Below, piece by piece: positions 18,290 to 26,543 of a stretch of DNA of 64,000 bases. The position numbers were made by a program, and so were the translations under genes. The notes beneath the pieces were generated by a model that did not search any database, was not told the DNA's origin, and was given only the letters and a program-made list of their open reading frames with translations. The DNA is from Chloroflexota bacterium (lineage in GTDB: Bacteria; Chloroflexota; Anaerolineae; Anaerolineales; Villigracilaceae), in the NCBI GenBank assembly GCA_013388685.1, contig JACAET010000008.1, positions 1-64,000 of the forward strand. The letters are read 5' to 3'. Position 1 is the stretch's first letter; each line of letters starts with the position of its first letter.

Positions 18290-19206
18290 CGCCCGAAGTT
18301 TTTGCGGAATGGTTTCGCCGCCAGGGGCATCGCGTATTGCGCACGGCAAGCAGTTACTGGGCGGAGGCAGGTCCGCGTACCTTCCAAGCCTTTCCATACC
18401 ACTGGCTGATTGTGCCTACACAGACTGAGCTCGATCATTTGCTGCGGGAACATTCCGCCATTGGGCTGCGATATTCCACGCCGTGGGAAGGTGCATCGGG
18501 AGCCGCCAGTTATCATGTGGTATTCATGGAGCGGGAATATCCTCTGTCCATTCTGCCGCAAAAGACCCGTCCCGATGTGCGCCGCACCTTGCAGCGCGGA
18601 GCCGTTGAGCAAATCTCTTTCCCGCGTCTGGCGCGCGATGGGTGGAAATTGCGCGCAGATACCTTGAAGCGGCAGGGACGGGAAGGCGCTGAAAGCCGCG
18701 AATGGTGGGAGCGACTTTGCATGAGCGCCGAAGGGTTACCGGGCTTCGAGGCGTGGGCGGTTGTGGTGGAGGGTCAACTGACTGCCGCCTTGATTGCCTT
18801 TCTGTATGAAGATTGCTGCAATGTGCTGTATCAACAAAGCCGCACCGAATACCTGTCTTTGGGTGTGAATAATGCCTTGACCTATGTTTTCACCCGAGAA
18901 GTCTTAAGCCGACAAAACCCTCCCTGGATATTTTATGGCTTGCATTCCCTCGATGCCCCCCCCACTGTGGACGAATTCAAGTTCCACATGCGTTATACTG
19001 CCAAACCTGTGCGGCAGAGGGTGGTCTTTCACCCGTGGCTGCGCCCGTTGATGAACCCGCTCAGCCATGCGCTGCTCAAAGCGGGTTTGCGCCTGAAGCC
19101 TGAACAGCCGGCGCTTTCCAAAGCCGAAGGCATGCTGCGTTTTTATTTTCAGGAACGGCTGCCGCTCGAGCGACAGTCTCTGCCCCCGCCGCTGCAACCG
19201 AAGTGA
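18286..19206 (+). CDS. FemAB/GNAT-like acyltransferase-domain protein
   Basis: A 306-residue protein starting at the ATGA overlap (18286); the frame is open further upstream but that part duplicates the methyltransferase coding region. QKTRPDVRRTLQRG, then AVVVEGQLTAALIAFLYEDC, YQQSRTEYLSLGVNNALTYV and YGLHSLDAPPTVDEFKFHM match the GNAT-type domain (Acetyltransf_6) found in FemAB-like proteins of polysaccharide loci. The family may add an amino-acyl or acyl group to an amino sugar. Near the C-terminus ALSKAEG is encoded by a segment similar to a short dispersed repeat of these genomes. Confidence 0.75.
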   Translation: MTPEVFAEWFRRQGHRVLRTASSYWAEAGPRTFQAFPYHWLIVPTQTELDHLLREHSAIGLRYSTPWEGASGAASYHVVFMEREYPLSILPQKTRPDVRRTLQRGAVEQISFPRLARDGWKLRADTLKRQGREGAESREWWERLCMSAEGLPGFEAWAVVVEGQLTAALIAFLYEDCCNVLYQQSRTEYLSLGVNNALTYVFTREVLSRQNPPWIFYGLHSLDAPPTVDEFKFHMRYTAKPVRQRVVFHPWLRPLMNPLSHALLKAGLRLKPEQPALSKAEGMLRFYFQERLPLERQSLPPPLQPK

Positions 19207-19229
19207 TTTTTTAAGAGGATTCGATCATC

Positions 19230-20798
19230 ATGCAAAACACCCCTGTCTTCCAGCAATTACCCTTTTCTCTGCCCGGGTTATATGCCCGCTTCGAGAATCG
19301 AGTTTCCAACATCCTCAAACGACTGATGGATGTGACCGCCGCCGCGCTGGGATTGATCCTTCTCTCGCCTTTGTTTCTGGTGCTGGCAATTTTCATCAAG
19401 CGCGATTCGCCAGGTCCCGTTTTCTATTGGGGAAAGCGTGTCGGCAGGTTTGGGCGGGAATTTCGCATTCTCAAATTTCGCACCATGCGCGAAGAGCCAG
19501 CCAGCTATAACGGTCCGCCGGTTACGGGGCGGGACGACCCGCGTATCACACCCCTCGGGCAGTGGCTGCGAGACACCAAACTCAACGAACTGCCGCAGTT
19601 GTGGAATGTGCTGATTGGCGAGATGAGTCTTGTCGGTCCGCGCCCCGAAGCGCCGGAGATCGCCAAGACCTGGCCGCCATCCGTGCGGGACGAGATCCTG
19701 TCCATGCGCCCGGGCATCACCAGTCCCGCCAGCATTTCGTATCGGGATGAAGAAAAGCGCCTCCGCCCCGACCGTGTGATTGACGACTACCTCGAAAACA
19801 TCCTGCCCGACAAACTCCGCCTGGATCAACTCTACGTCCGTCATCACAACCTGCTGACCGACATCGATACCCTGTTCTGGACGTTTGTCATTCTCATTCC
19901 GCGCTTCAGTGAGCAACAGATTTCAGAGGGGTGGCTCTTTGTGGGACCTCTTTCCCGCTTCACGCACCGCTATTTGAACTGGTTCATCATCGATTTTTTG
20001 GTTGCGCTCTTTTGCATTGGGTTGACCGGTACGCTCTGGCACATGAGCGGTCCGCTCAATCTGGGACTGGATCGCGCCATTTCCATGTCAATCATTCTTG
20101 CCTTCCTGTTTAGCGTTTTCAATATCCTCCTCGGCTTGAGATCGGTTTCATGGTCGCACCCCGCCGCCGAGGATGTCTTGAGGTTATTTTTATCCTCCGT
20201 TCTGGTTACGGCGGCGGTCATTGCATTGGAACTGGTATATCATCCATCCATATTTCCGCCTGCCCGTTTCCTCTCTGCGGCGGGGTTGTCTGTTCTGCTT
20301 GGTTTTGTTGCCGTGCGCTACCGCCTGCGTCTGGTTACAGGGCTTGCCAGCCGATGGATTGACCTCCGTAACAGCACCTTTGGCGCGCCGGAGCGCGTCC
20401 TGGTGGTCGGGGCGGGGGAGGGAAGCGAGTTCGCGGTATGGCTGTTGCAAAGGCGCGATTTCAAACGCATCTACAAGATCGTCGGCATCGTGGATGACGA
20501 TCCCGCCAAGCAGGGGATGCGTTACGAAGGGTTGAAGGTATTGGGCTCCACCGCGGATATTCCGGAGCTGGTCACCCGGTACGACGTGGGTGTGATCTTT
20601 TACACGATTGCCCGCATCTCCCCGGAAGATAATCGCCGCATTCTTCATGTTTGTTACAAGACCGGTCTGCATGTTGTGATGCTTTCGGAGGTGCTCAACC
20701 TTCTGCACCGGCAGTTGACGCCGCCTGTGCCTGACAGCGCCTCACCCGCCGTTGATGCGTTTGCCGCGCAGCGAAAAGAAGATAAGGTTGCCGTATGA
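19230..20798 (+). CDS. Sugar-phosphate transferase with permuted domain order
   Basis: A 522-residue initiating transferase expected to move a sugar-1-phosphate onto undecaprenyl phosphate. Residues 25-225 are the bacterial sugar transferase domain: membrane helix VTAAALGLILLSPLFLVLAI, ILKFRTMREEP, LRDTKLNELPQLWNVL and MSLVGPRPEAPE. Four hydrophobic segments follow (about 245-360), then a Rossmann-like nucleotide-binding domain with RVLVVGAGEGSEFAVWLLQR near 390 and IVGIVDDDPAKQGM. In WbaP/WcaJ-type enzymes the four-helix and Rossmann parts come first and the catalytic part last, so here the order is reversed. A GAGG sits upstream. It overlaps the dehydratase gene by 4 nt. Confidence 0.85.
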   Translation: MQNTPVFQQLPFSLPGLYARFENRVSNILKRLMDVTAAALGLILLSPLFLVLAIFIKRDSPGPVFYWGKRVGRFGREFRILKFRTMREEPASYNGPPVTGRDDPRITPLGQWLRDTKLNELPQLWNVLIGEMSLVGPRPEAPEIAKTWPPSVRDEILSMRPGITSPASISYRDEEKRLRPDRVIDDYLENILPDKLRLDQLYVRHHNLLTDIDTLFWTFVILIPRFSEQQISEGWLFVGPLSRFTHRYLNWFIIDFLVALFCIGLTGTLWHMSGPLNLGLDRAISMSIILAFLFSVFNILLGLRSVSWSHPAAEDVLRLFLSSVLVTAAVIALELVYHPSIFPPARFLSAAGLSVLLGFVAVRYRLRLVTGLASRWIDLRNSTFGAPERVLVVGAGEGSEFAVWLLQRRDFKRIYKIVGIVDDDPAKQGMRYEGLKVLGSTADIPELVTRYDVGVIFYTIARISPEDNRRILHVCYKTGLHVVMLSEVLNLLHRQLTPPVPDSASPAVDAFAAQRKEDKVAV

Positions 20799-21790
20799 GC
20801 GGGTTTTGGCGCGGACGGCATGTACTGGTCACCGGGGCAGGCGGGTTTATTGGAAGCCATCTGGTCGAAGCGCTGCTTCGAGAAGGAGCGGAAGTGCGTG
20901 CTTTTGTGCGCTACACCTCGCGCAATGACCCGGGGCTGCTCAAACTGCTCGAGCCTGACGCCCTTGCCGGCATCGAGGTGGTGACCGGCGACCTGCGGGA
21001 TGAACATGCCGTTTCTGACGCAGTCAAAGGCTGTGACCTGGTCTTTCACCTGGGGGCGCTGATTTCCATTCCTTATTCTTATGTTCACCCGGCGGAGGTG
21101 GCGTCGGTCAATTTTATGGGGACGCTCAACGTGCTGATGGCTTGCCGCGCCCAGGGCGTAAAGCGGCTGGTGCATACCTCCACCAGCGAAGTGTATGGCA
21201 CGGCGCGGCAGACGCCGATCAATGAAAAACATCCCTTGCAGGGACAGTCGCCGTATGCTGCCAGCAAAATCGGCGCGGATAAATTGGTGGAAAGTTTCAT
21301 CGCCGCATACAGCCTGTCTGCCGTGACGGTGCGCCCGTTCAACACCTTTGGACCACGCCAGTCGGCGCGGGCGGTCATTCCCACCATCATCACGCAGGCG
21401 CTGGCAAAAGATGAAGTTCAACTTGGCAGCCTGACCACGACGCGCGACTTCACGTTTGTCACAGATACGGTGAACGGCTTCCTGCGCGCGGCGGAAGCGC
21501 CCGGCGTGGAGGGCGAGGTCTTCAACCTGGGGACGGGGGAGGAGATTTCGATTGGCGACCTGGCGGAGCGGATCCTCCGTCAGATTGGCAGAAGCGTCAG
21601 AATAACAGAAGACAGGCGTCGGTTAAGACCGGAAGCGTCTGAAGTTCTTCGGTTGGTTTCCGATCATTCCCTCGCCGTCCAGCGCCTGGGATGGAAACCC
21701 TCGGTCACGCTCGACGAGGGACTGGTGCGCACCATCGAATGGATTCGCGGCAATCTGCATCGCTACAAAGCAGGTGCGTATGAGTTTTAA
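20795..21790 (+). CDS. NAD(P)-dependent nucleotide-sugar 4,6-dehydratase-like epimerase (extended SDR)
   Basis: A 331-residue extended short-chain dehydrogenase/reductase. The NAD site is VLVTGAGGFIGSHLVEALL at residues 10-28, with the catalytic region STSEVYG and the YAASK tetrad (Y and K of YxxxK). VRPFNTFGPRQSARAVIPT is the sugar-nucleotide region. It looks most like the LegB-type GDP/UDP-GlcNAc 4,6-dehydratase group, which makes 4-keto-6-deoxy sugars. The aminotransferase two genes downstream would use such a keto-sugar. The precise nucleotide sugar is inferred. Confidence 0.82.
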   Translation: MSGFWRGRHVLVTGAGGFIGSHLVEALLREGAEVRAFVRYTSRNDPGLLKLLEPDALAGIEVVTGDLRDEHAVSDAVKGCDLVFHLGALISIPYSYVHPAEVASVNFMGTLNVLMACRAQGVKRLVHTSTSEVYGTARQTPINEKHPLQGQSPYAASKIGADKLVESFIAAYSLSAVTVRPFNTFGPRQSARAVIPTIITQALAKDEVQLGSLTTTRDFTFVTDTVNGFLRAAEAPGVEGEVFNLGTGEEISIGDLAERILRQIGRSVRITEDRRRLRPEASEVLRLVSDHSLAVQRLGWKPSVTLDEGLVRTIEWIRGNLHRYKAGAYEF

Positions 21791-21799
21791 GAGAGACGT

Positions 21800-22510
21800 A
21801 TGAAGGCGGTCATTCTGGCGGGGGGCAAAGGCACGCGCCTCTCGCCGTACACGAAAATTCTGCCCAAACCGCTCATGCCGATCGGCGATATGCCCATTCT
21901 GGAGGTGATGCTCAAGCAGATGAAACGCGCCGGCATTACCGATGTGGTGCTGACGGTGGGGCATCTTGCCAACCTGCTGCGCTCATTCTTCATGGACGGT
22001 CAACAGTGGGGGATGAACATCTCATACAGTTATGAAGAGAAACCGCTCGGCACGGCGGGTCCGCTTTCCCTGATTGACGGGCTGGATTCGACCTTTTTGG
22101 TGACCAACGGAGATGTGCTGACGACGCTGGATTTCCGCGAATTGATTGCGTTTCACAAGGCGCAGGGCAGCGCCGCCACCATTGCCGTCCACAAAAGGCG
22201 GGTCAAAATTGACCTCGGCGTGGTACAAAGCGACGGCGACAACCGCATCATCGGTTACATCGAGAAACCCATCTACGATTACACGGTCAGCATGGGGATC
22301 TATGTTTTCGAGCCGCAGGTCTTGAAATTCATCCCCCATAACCTGTATCTTGATTTCCCCGAACTCGTCTTGAAATTAATCGCCGCTGGCGAAAAAGTGG
22401 TCGGTTACCCCTTCGACGGGTATTGGATGGACCTGGGGCGCCCCGACGATTACGCCCAAGCCGCCGGAGATTTTGCCGTTATGCGCGAACAATTTTTACC
22501 CGAGGAGTAA
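21800..22510 (+). CDS. Sugar nucleotidyltransferase (NTP_transferase family)
   Basis: A 236-residue protein with AVILAGGKGTRLSPYTKILP, the signature nucleotide-binding loop, then KPLMPIGDMPILEVMLKQM and FLVTNGDVLTTLDF with the metal-binding Asp. It activates a sugar-1-phosphate to an NDP-sugar. Its size (no CBS or C-terminal beta-helix domain) and position between a 4,6-dehydratase and a DegT aminotransferase suggest that it supplies their substrate, as PtmE-like guanylyltransferases do. GAGAG lies upstream of the ATG. Confidence 0.85.
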   Translation: MKAVILAGGKGTRLSPYTKILPKPLMPIGDMPILEVMLKQMKRAGITDVVLTVGHLANLLRSFFMDGQQWGMNISYSYEEKPLGTAGPLSLIDGLDSTFLVTNGDVLTTLDFRELIAFHKAQGSAATIAVHKRRVKIDLGVVQSDGDNRIIGYIEKPIYDYTVSMGIYVFEPQVLKFIPHNLYLDFPELVLKLIAAGEKVVGYPFDGYWMDLGRPDDYAQAAGDFAVMREQFLPEE

Positions 22511-22512
22511 TT

Positions 22513-23676
22513 GTGGATTGGCTTGTGCCGCTTTCCGACATTGATTTTGGCGCTGAGGAGGAAGAAGCCGTTCAGCAGGTGGTGAAAAGCCGCTGGCTGA
22601 CGATGGGCGCCGTGACACGAGAGTTCGAGGAGGAATTTGCCGCATACATCGGCGCGCGTCACGCCATTGCGGTGACGAATGCCACGGCGGCGCTGCATCT
22701 CGCTTGCGTGGCGGCAGGCTTGGGCCCGGGGGATGAGGCGGTTCTTCCCTCGCTGACATTTGTCGCCACCGCCAATGCAGTCCGCTACACTGGAGCCGTT
22801 CCTGTCTTCGCCGATATCGAAGGCGAAAACAGCCTAAATATATCCGTCCAGGAAATCGAAGACTGCATTACGCCGCGTACGCGCGCCATCCTGGTCATGC
22901 ATTACGGCGGTTATGCCTGCGATATGCCCGCCATCCTTGCGCTGGCTGAAAGACACGGATTGATGGTCATTGAAGATGCGGCGCACGCGCTCGGTTCCGA
23001 ACTGAATGGGCGCATGTTGGGCACGTGGGGAACGGTCGGTTGTTTCAGTTTCTTTTCCAACAAGAACATGACCACCGGCGAAGGCGGTATGCTGGTGACG
23101 AACGACGATCGCCTGGCGGACAGACTGCGTCTCTTGCGTTCGCACGGCATGACCAGCCTGACCTGGGATCGCCACAAGGGACACGCCTGGAGTTACGATG
23201 TGGTGGATTTGGGTTATAACTACCGTATTGATGAAATCCGTTCGGCATTGGGGCGTGTCCAATTGAGGAAACTTGCGCACAATAATCGGCTGCGCCGGGA
23301 AAAGACCGCGCTCTACCGCCATTTGCTCGAGGAGCAATGCCCGGAGACGCTTGTGCCTTTCGATAATCACCCCGGCGTCTCCGCCTGCCATCTCATGCCC
23401 ATTCTGCTTCCGGATGACGCGTCCCGCGAGGAATTCATGCGCTCGATGAAAGAGCGGGGAATTCAAACCAGCATTCACTACCCGCCGGTTCATCTGTTCA
23501 GTGCTTATCGCGGCGTGCCCCTTCCGGTTCCCCAGAGCCTGGCATTTACAGAGATCATGGCGGCACGCGAAGTGTCTCTGCCGCTGTATCCGGCGCTTTC
23601 AGAAGCCTCGATCAGGCTGGTGGTCGAAGCCGTCCAGTCCTCTCTGGTTCGTATCGGGCGGGTAGCGCCCTTATGA
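22513..23676 (+). CDS. DegT/DnrJ/EryC1/StrS family sugar aminotransferase
   Basis: A 387-residue PLP enzyme. The GTG start at 22513 has GAGGAG 5 nt upstream and lies 3 nt after the previous stop; an upstream in-frame ATG would overlap the nucleotidyltransferase gene by about 90 nt. ATAALHLACVAAGLGPGDEA, MVIEDAAHALGS and FFSNKNMTTGEGGML contain the PLP-phosphate site, the Asp that contacts the pyridine and the Schiff-base Lys in SNKN. It would aminate a 4-keto-6-deoxy sugar made by the upstream dehydratase. Confidence 0.9.
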   Translation: MDWLVPLSDIDFGAEEEEAVQQVVKSRWLTMGAVTREFEEEFAAYIGARHAIAVTNATAALHLACVAAGLGPGDEAVLPSLTFVATANAVRYTGAVPVFADIEGENSLNISVQEIEDCITPRTRAILVMHYGGYACDMPAILALAERHGLMVIEDAAHALGSELNGRMLGTWGTVGCFSFFSNKNMTTGEGGMLVTNDDRLADRLRLLRSHGMTSLTWDRHKGHAWSYDVVDLGYNYRIDEIRSALGRVQLRKLAHNNRLRREKTALYRHLLEEQCPETLVPFDNHPGVSACHLMPILLPDDASREEFMRSMKERGIQTSIHYPPVHLFSAYRGVPLPVPQSLAFTEIMAAREVSLPLYPALSEASIRLVVEAVQSSLVRIGRVAPL

Positions 23677-23745
23677 TGTTGATAATCTATTTCGTCAAAA
23701 ATACACTTCTTGGGTACAATATGAAAGCTTAGGATCGCGCACCAG

Positions 23746-23751
23746 TATAAT
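23746..23751 (+). promoter_or_regulatory. Possible -10 box before the kinase gene
   Basis: TATAAT at 23746-23751 lies 30 nt before the kinase start, and TACAAT occurs at 23715-23720 with TTGATA at 23689-23694 (spacing 20 nt). Neither has an ideal -35 partner. The 105-nt gap is the largest inside the locus, so an internal promoter is plausible. Confidence 0.35.
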
Positions 23752-23781
23752 CCCTGTTGCAAGGTTCTTTAGGAGTTTCGG

Positions 23782-25611
23782 ATGGAATTGAAAGACTATA
23801 TTCGAACTATCAAGCATTGGCTTTGGCTGCTAATCCTGGGTGTGGTCCTGGGCGGAGCAGGAGGATATTTTGCGAGCGCTTACCAGACGCCGATCTATCA
23901 GGCATCCACGCGCGTGATGGTCATGCGCCCTCCGCAGGAAAGCGTGTCCGATTACACCTATCTGAGCGCCCAGCAGTTGACTCAAACCTATATCCAGTTG
24001 ATGACGACGCGTCCCGTGCTGGAGGCGACCTCTGCGGAGCTCGGATATGAGATCGATCCCGAGCAGATCAGCATCCAGCAGATTCGCGATACGCAAGTCA
24101 TCCAATTGACTGTGGAAGACCCGGACCCCGAACGCGTTGCCCTGATCGCCAATACCCTGGTGGTCAAACTGATCGAGCAGAATGATACTTTCCAGGCGGG
24201 ACGTTTCAATTCCGCCGAAGCGAGCCTGCGCGACCAGATCCAGCAAATGGAGGGGCAAATTTCGGGTTTGCAAACCATCATCAGCCAGATTTCCAATCAG
24301 AATTTACAGGAACAAATCGCCCAGATCGAGGCGCAGATTGCGCCCTTGCAGGATGAAATTCTGACTCTGGAACAAGAGATCGCAGCGCTCTCCACGCCGT
24401 TTGGGCAGAACAAGGTGCTCATTGCGGAAAAACAGGCGCGCATCGACCAAATCAAGCCTTTGTTGGGCGTCTATCAGGAAATCTATTCGAATCTCGTTGT
24501 TTTGGGTAAACCCATCGAAGGCAGTGGCGACGATCCGCAACTGGTTCAACTGCAGTCCACGTTGGGTTTGTATCAGCAAATCTACATCAATCTGTTGAAC
24601 AATCTCGAAACCATCCGGCTGGCGCGTTTGCAAAATACCCCAAACATCGTCCAGATCGAACCCGCTTCCGTGCCGGTGATTCCCATTCGCCCGCGCACTG
24701 TGATGAATACCGTGCTTGCCTCGGTGGTGGGCTTGATTCTGGCATCCGCCATCGTTTTTCTGTTCGAGTATCTGGACGACACCCTGAAAACGCCGGATGA
24801 AGTCGAACGCATCCTGGGCGTCCCTGTGCTTGGTTTTATCGCGGAGATGCAATACCGAAGCAAGGAGGGGGAGGTATACGTTTCGCGCCAACCGCGTTCT
24901 CCTGTATCGGAAGCGTTTCGTTCACTTCGCACCAATCTCGAGTATGCCGCCGTCCAGAAGCCCATCCGCACCCTGATCGTGACCAGCCCCGAGCCATCCG
25001 AGGGGAAGACGACCGTGGCGGTCAACCTGGCGGCGATCTACAGCCAGGCAAAAAACAGCGTCACGCTCCTGGATGCCGACATGCGCCATCCCAACGTACA
25101 TCGGTATCTGGGGTTGCCCAATATGGACGGGCTGAGCAACCTGTTCCGCGACCGTATTGAAGTACAAAAGGTTTTCCGTCATAAAGTTGATTTGCCGAAA
25201 TTAACCGTAATCACGACCGGTAATCTGCCCCCCAACCCCGCGGAATTGCTGGGCTCCGACCGCATGAGCTGGATTCTGGACGAACTCCACTCCACTGCTG
25301 ATATGGTCATCATTGACACGCCGCCCTCCCTGGTTGCCGATGCGCAGGTGCTGGCGGCAAAAGTGGACGCCGTCCTCATCGTCATCAAACCGGGGAAGAC
25401 AAGTGCCGAAGCCGCGCGCAGTTCCATGGAGTTATACCGTCGGGCGGGCGCCAGAGTGGTGGGCGTGGTGCTCAACCGCATTCCGCGTAACCGCAGTTAT
25501 TACTATGGCGGTTACAAATATTACTCGCCCTACAGCGACAAAAAGGGGTACTTTTCCAGCGCCAATGTGGATTTGGAAGAGGTAAGCCCTACTGATAATC
25601 CCAGCAGCTGA
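23782..25611 (+). CDS. Polysaccharide co-polymerase/BY-kinase (Wzz plus tyrosine autokinase)
   Basis: A 609-residue membrane protein that controls chain length and phosphorylation state of exopolysaccharide assembly. Residues 1-335 are the Wzz-like part: transmembrane helix LWLLILGVVLGGAGGYFASA, a long Gln/Glu-rich coiled region (QIEAQIAPLQDEILTLEQEI) and a second helix near 312-332. Residues 390-600 are the kinase: Walker A SPEPSEGKTTVAVNLA near 400, Walker A' VTLLDADMRHP near 430 and Walker B MVIIDTPPSLV. The C-terminus carries a Tyr cluster (SYYYGGYKYYSPY), the usual autophosphorylation site. An AGGAG precedes the ATG. A tyrosine phosphatase gene follows. Confidence 0.93.
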   Translation: MELKDYIRTIKHWLWLLILGVVLGGAGGYFASAYQTPIYQASTRVMVMRPPQESVSDYTYLSAQQLTQTYIQLMTTRPVLEATSAELGYEIDPEQISIQQIRDTQVIQLTVEDPDPERVALIANTLVVKLIEQNDTFQAGRFNSAEASLRDQIQQMEGQISGLQTIISQISNQNLQEQIAQIEAQIAPLQDEILTLEQEIAALSTPFGQNKVLIAEKQARIDQIKPLLGVYQEIYSNLVVLGKPIEGSGDDPQLVQLQSTLGLYQQIYINLLNNLETIRLARLQNTPNIVQIEPASVPVIPIRPRTVMNTVLASVVGLILASAIVFLFEYLDDTLKTPDEVERILGVPVLGFIAEMQYRSKEGEVYVSRQPRSPVSEAFRSLRTNLEYAAVQKPIRTLIVTSPEPSEGKTTVAVNLAAIYSQAKNSVTLLDADMRHPNVHRYLGLPNMDGLSNLFRDRIEVQKVFRHKVDLPKLTVITTGNLPPNPAELLGSDRMSWILDELHSTADMVIIDTPPSLVADAQVLAAKVDAVLIVIKPGKTSAEAARSSMELYRRAGARVVGVVLNRIPRNRSYYYGGYKYYSPYSDKKGYFSSANVDLEEVSPTDNPSS

Positions 25612-25730
25612 CCGCCTCATCCGTACGCTGTTGCCCGCTCTGGTCATTTGTGCGCTGTCCCCGCCATCCAACACTCTTGTGGGGTATTGACTTTTGAACT
25701 GTCCGCTATTCTAACCAGTCGGTCAAAACT

Positions 25731-25777
25731 CATTCGACGCGCAGGAGATGTTCTTCGTTGGCGCTTGCCCACCAAAG
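25731..25777 (+). repeat. Dispersed GC-rich repeat R1, copy 3
   Basis: CGACGCGCAGGAGATGTT here is identical to the segment at 40843-40860 except for one C/T difference, and both are preceded by CATT. The match continues more loosely into GGCGCTTGCCCACC. It is non-coding on either strand. Confidence 0.7.
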
Positions 25778-25781
25778 CCGT

Positions 25782-25895
25782 CCGGAGATCAATCTCCGGG
25801 CTATTCGTACGAAGTCTGCTCAAGCGGACTGAATAACCGGGTGTTAGCCGTCTTCCGACGGCTTTGGATGAGACAGCCCGGACATTCATGTCCGG
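25782..25895. repeat. Array of four 7-bp-stem hairpins with about 32-nt period
   Basis: Four successive palindromes each have a 7-bp stem and a 4-nt loop: CCGGAGA-TCAA-TCTCCGG (25782-25799), AGTCTGC-TCAA-GCGGACT (25813-25830, one G-T pair), AGCCGTC-TTCC-GACGGCT (25846-25863) and CCGGACA-TTCA-TGTCCGG (25878-25895). Start-to-start distances are 31, 33 and 32 nt. The stems differ in sequence, so structure rather than sequence is repeated. The pattern resembles REP/REPIN-like intergenic elements. Confidence 0.75.
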
Positions 25896-26032
25896 ACGGG
25901 ATGGCGCAAGAATATTTTTGGGATAGACTCTTCACCATCAGAGCGAAGTAAAATGGGAAGTAACGTCGCATGCGGATACGCCAGCGCGCCTCATGCATTT
26001 TAGGCGGTACAAAAGACTTTAAGGTTTTTCCG

Positions 26033-26515
26033 ATGCCATCCGTATTATTTGTATGCACAGCCAATCGCTTCCGCTCTCCTTTCGCTTCCGCTTTTTTTCG
26101 CAAAACCGCGGACGAGTCTGGATCTGCGGGCATATGGACCGTTGATAGCGCCGGCACCTGGGCTTCGTCCGGGCTGCCTGTGTTGCCGGCGATCTCTCGA
26201 ATCGCGCGCGACTATGGTCTTGATCTTGCCGGTCATCTTTCCAAACCGGTGACCCGATCGCTTCTCGCTTCGCACGACCTGATCCTGGTCATGGAGCGCG
26301 GACACAAAGAGGCGTTGCAGATCGAATTCCCGGAAAGCGGCGACCGGATTCATCTTTTGTCGCAGGCGGCGGAAGGACGAGAGTATGATATTCCCGATCT
26401 GATCGCATCCTTTGAATCCATGATGGAAGTGGCGGCGATCCTCTCTTCGCTCGTTCGGACGGGCTTCGGGAACATTTGCGATCTGGCCATTCGCCTGCAA
26501 GCGAACCGCGGGTGA
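26033..26515 (+). CDS. Low-molecular-weight protein tyrosine phosphatase family protein
   Basis: A 160-residue cytoplasmic phosphatase. The start at 26033 (MPSVLFVCTANRFRSP) is chosen because AAGG lies 8 nt upstream and the family begins with the catalytic strand; an ATG at 25970 would only add non-conserved residues. The P-loop C-x5-R-S is present as CTANRFRS at residues 8-15. In place of the usual C-terminal DP-Y motif there is YDIPDLI near residue 120, with the likely acid Asp. In exopolysaccharide loci these enzymes dephosphorylate the BY-kinase, and the kinase gene is directly upstream. Confidence 0.87.
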   Translation: MPSVLFVCTANRFRSPFASAFFRKTADESGSAGIWTVDSAGTWASSGLPVLPAISRIARDYGLDLAGHLSKPVTRSLLASHDLILVMERGHKEALQIEFPESGDRIHLLSQAAEGREYDIPDLIASFESMMEVAAILSSLVRTGFGNICDLAIRLQANRG

Positions 26516-26543
26516 AGCCAATGGAAACCGGGCAGGCAGTTAC

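Larger units (their letters stand above)
25612..26032. other. Non-coding gap with repeat copy and hairpin array
   Basis: No gene was found in these 421 bases between the kinase and the phosphatase. The segment holds repeat R1 (25731-25777) and directly after it a series of four regularly spaced hairpins (25782-25895), annotated separately. The rest shows no recognised signal. Confidence 0.75.

Noticed and set aside
25782..25895. CRISPR interpretation of the 32-nt-spaced hairpins
   Set aside because: The hairpin sequences differ from each other, there are no identical direct repeats, and no cas genes are present.
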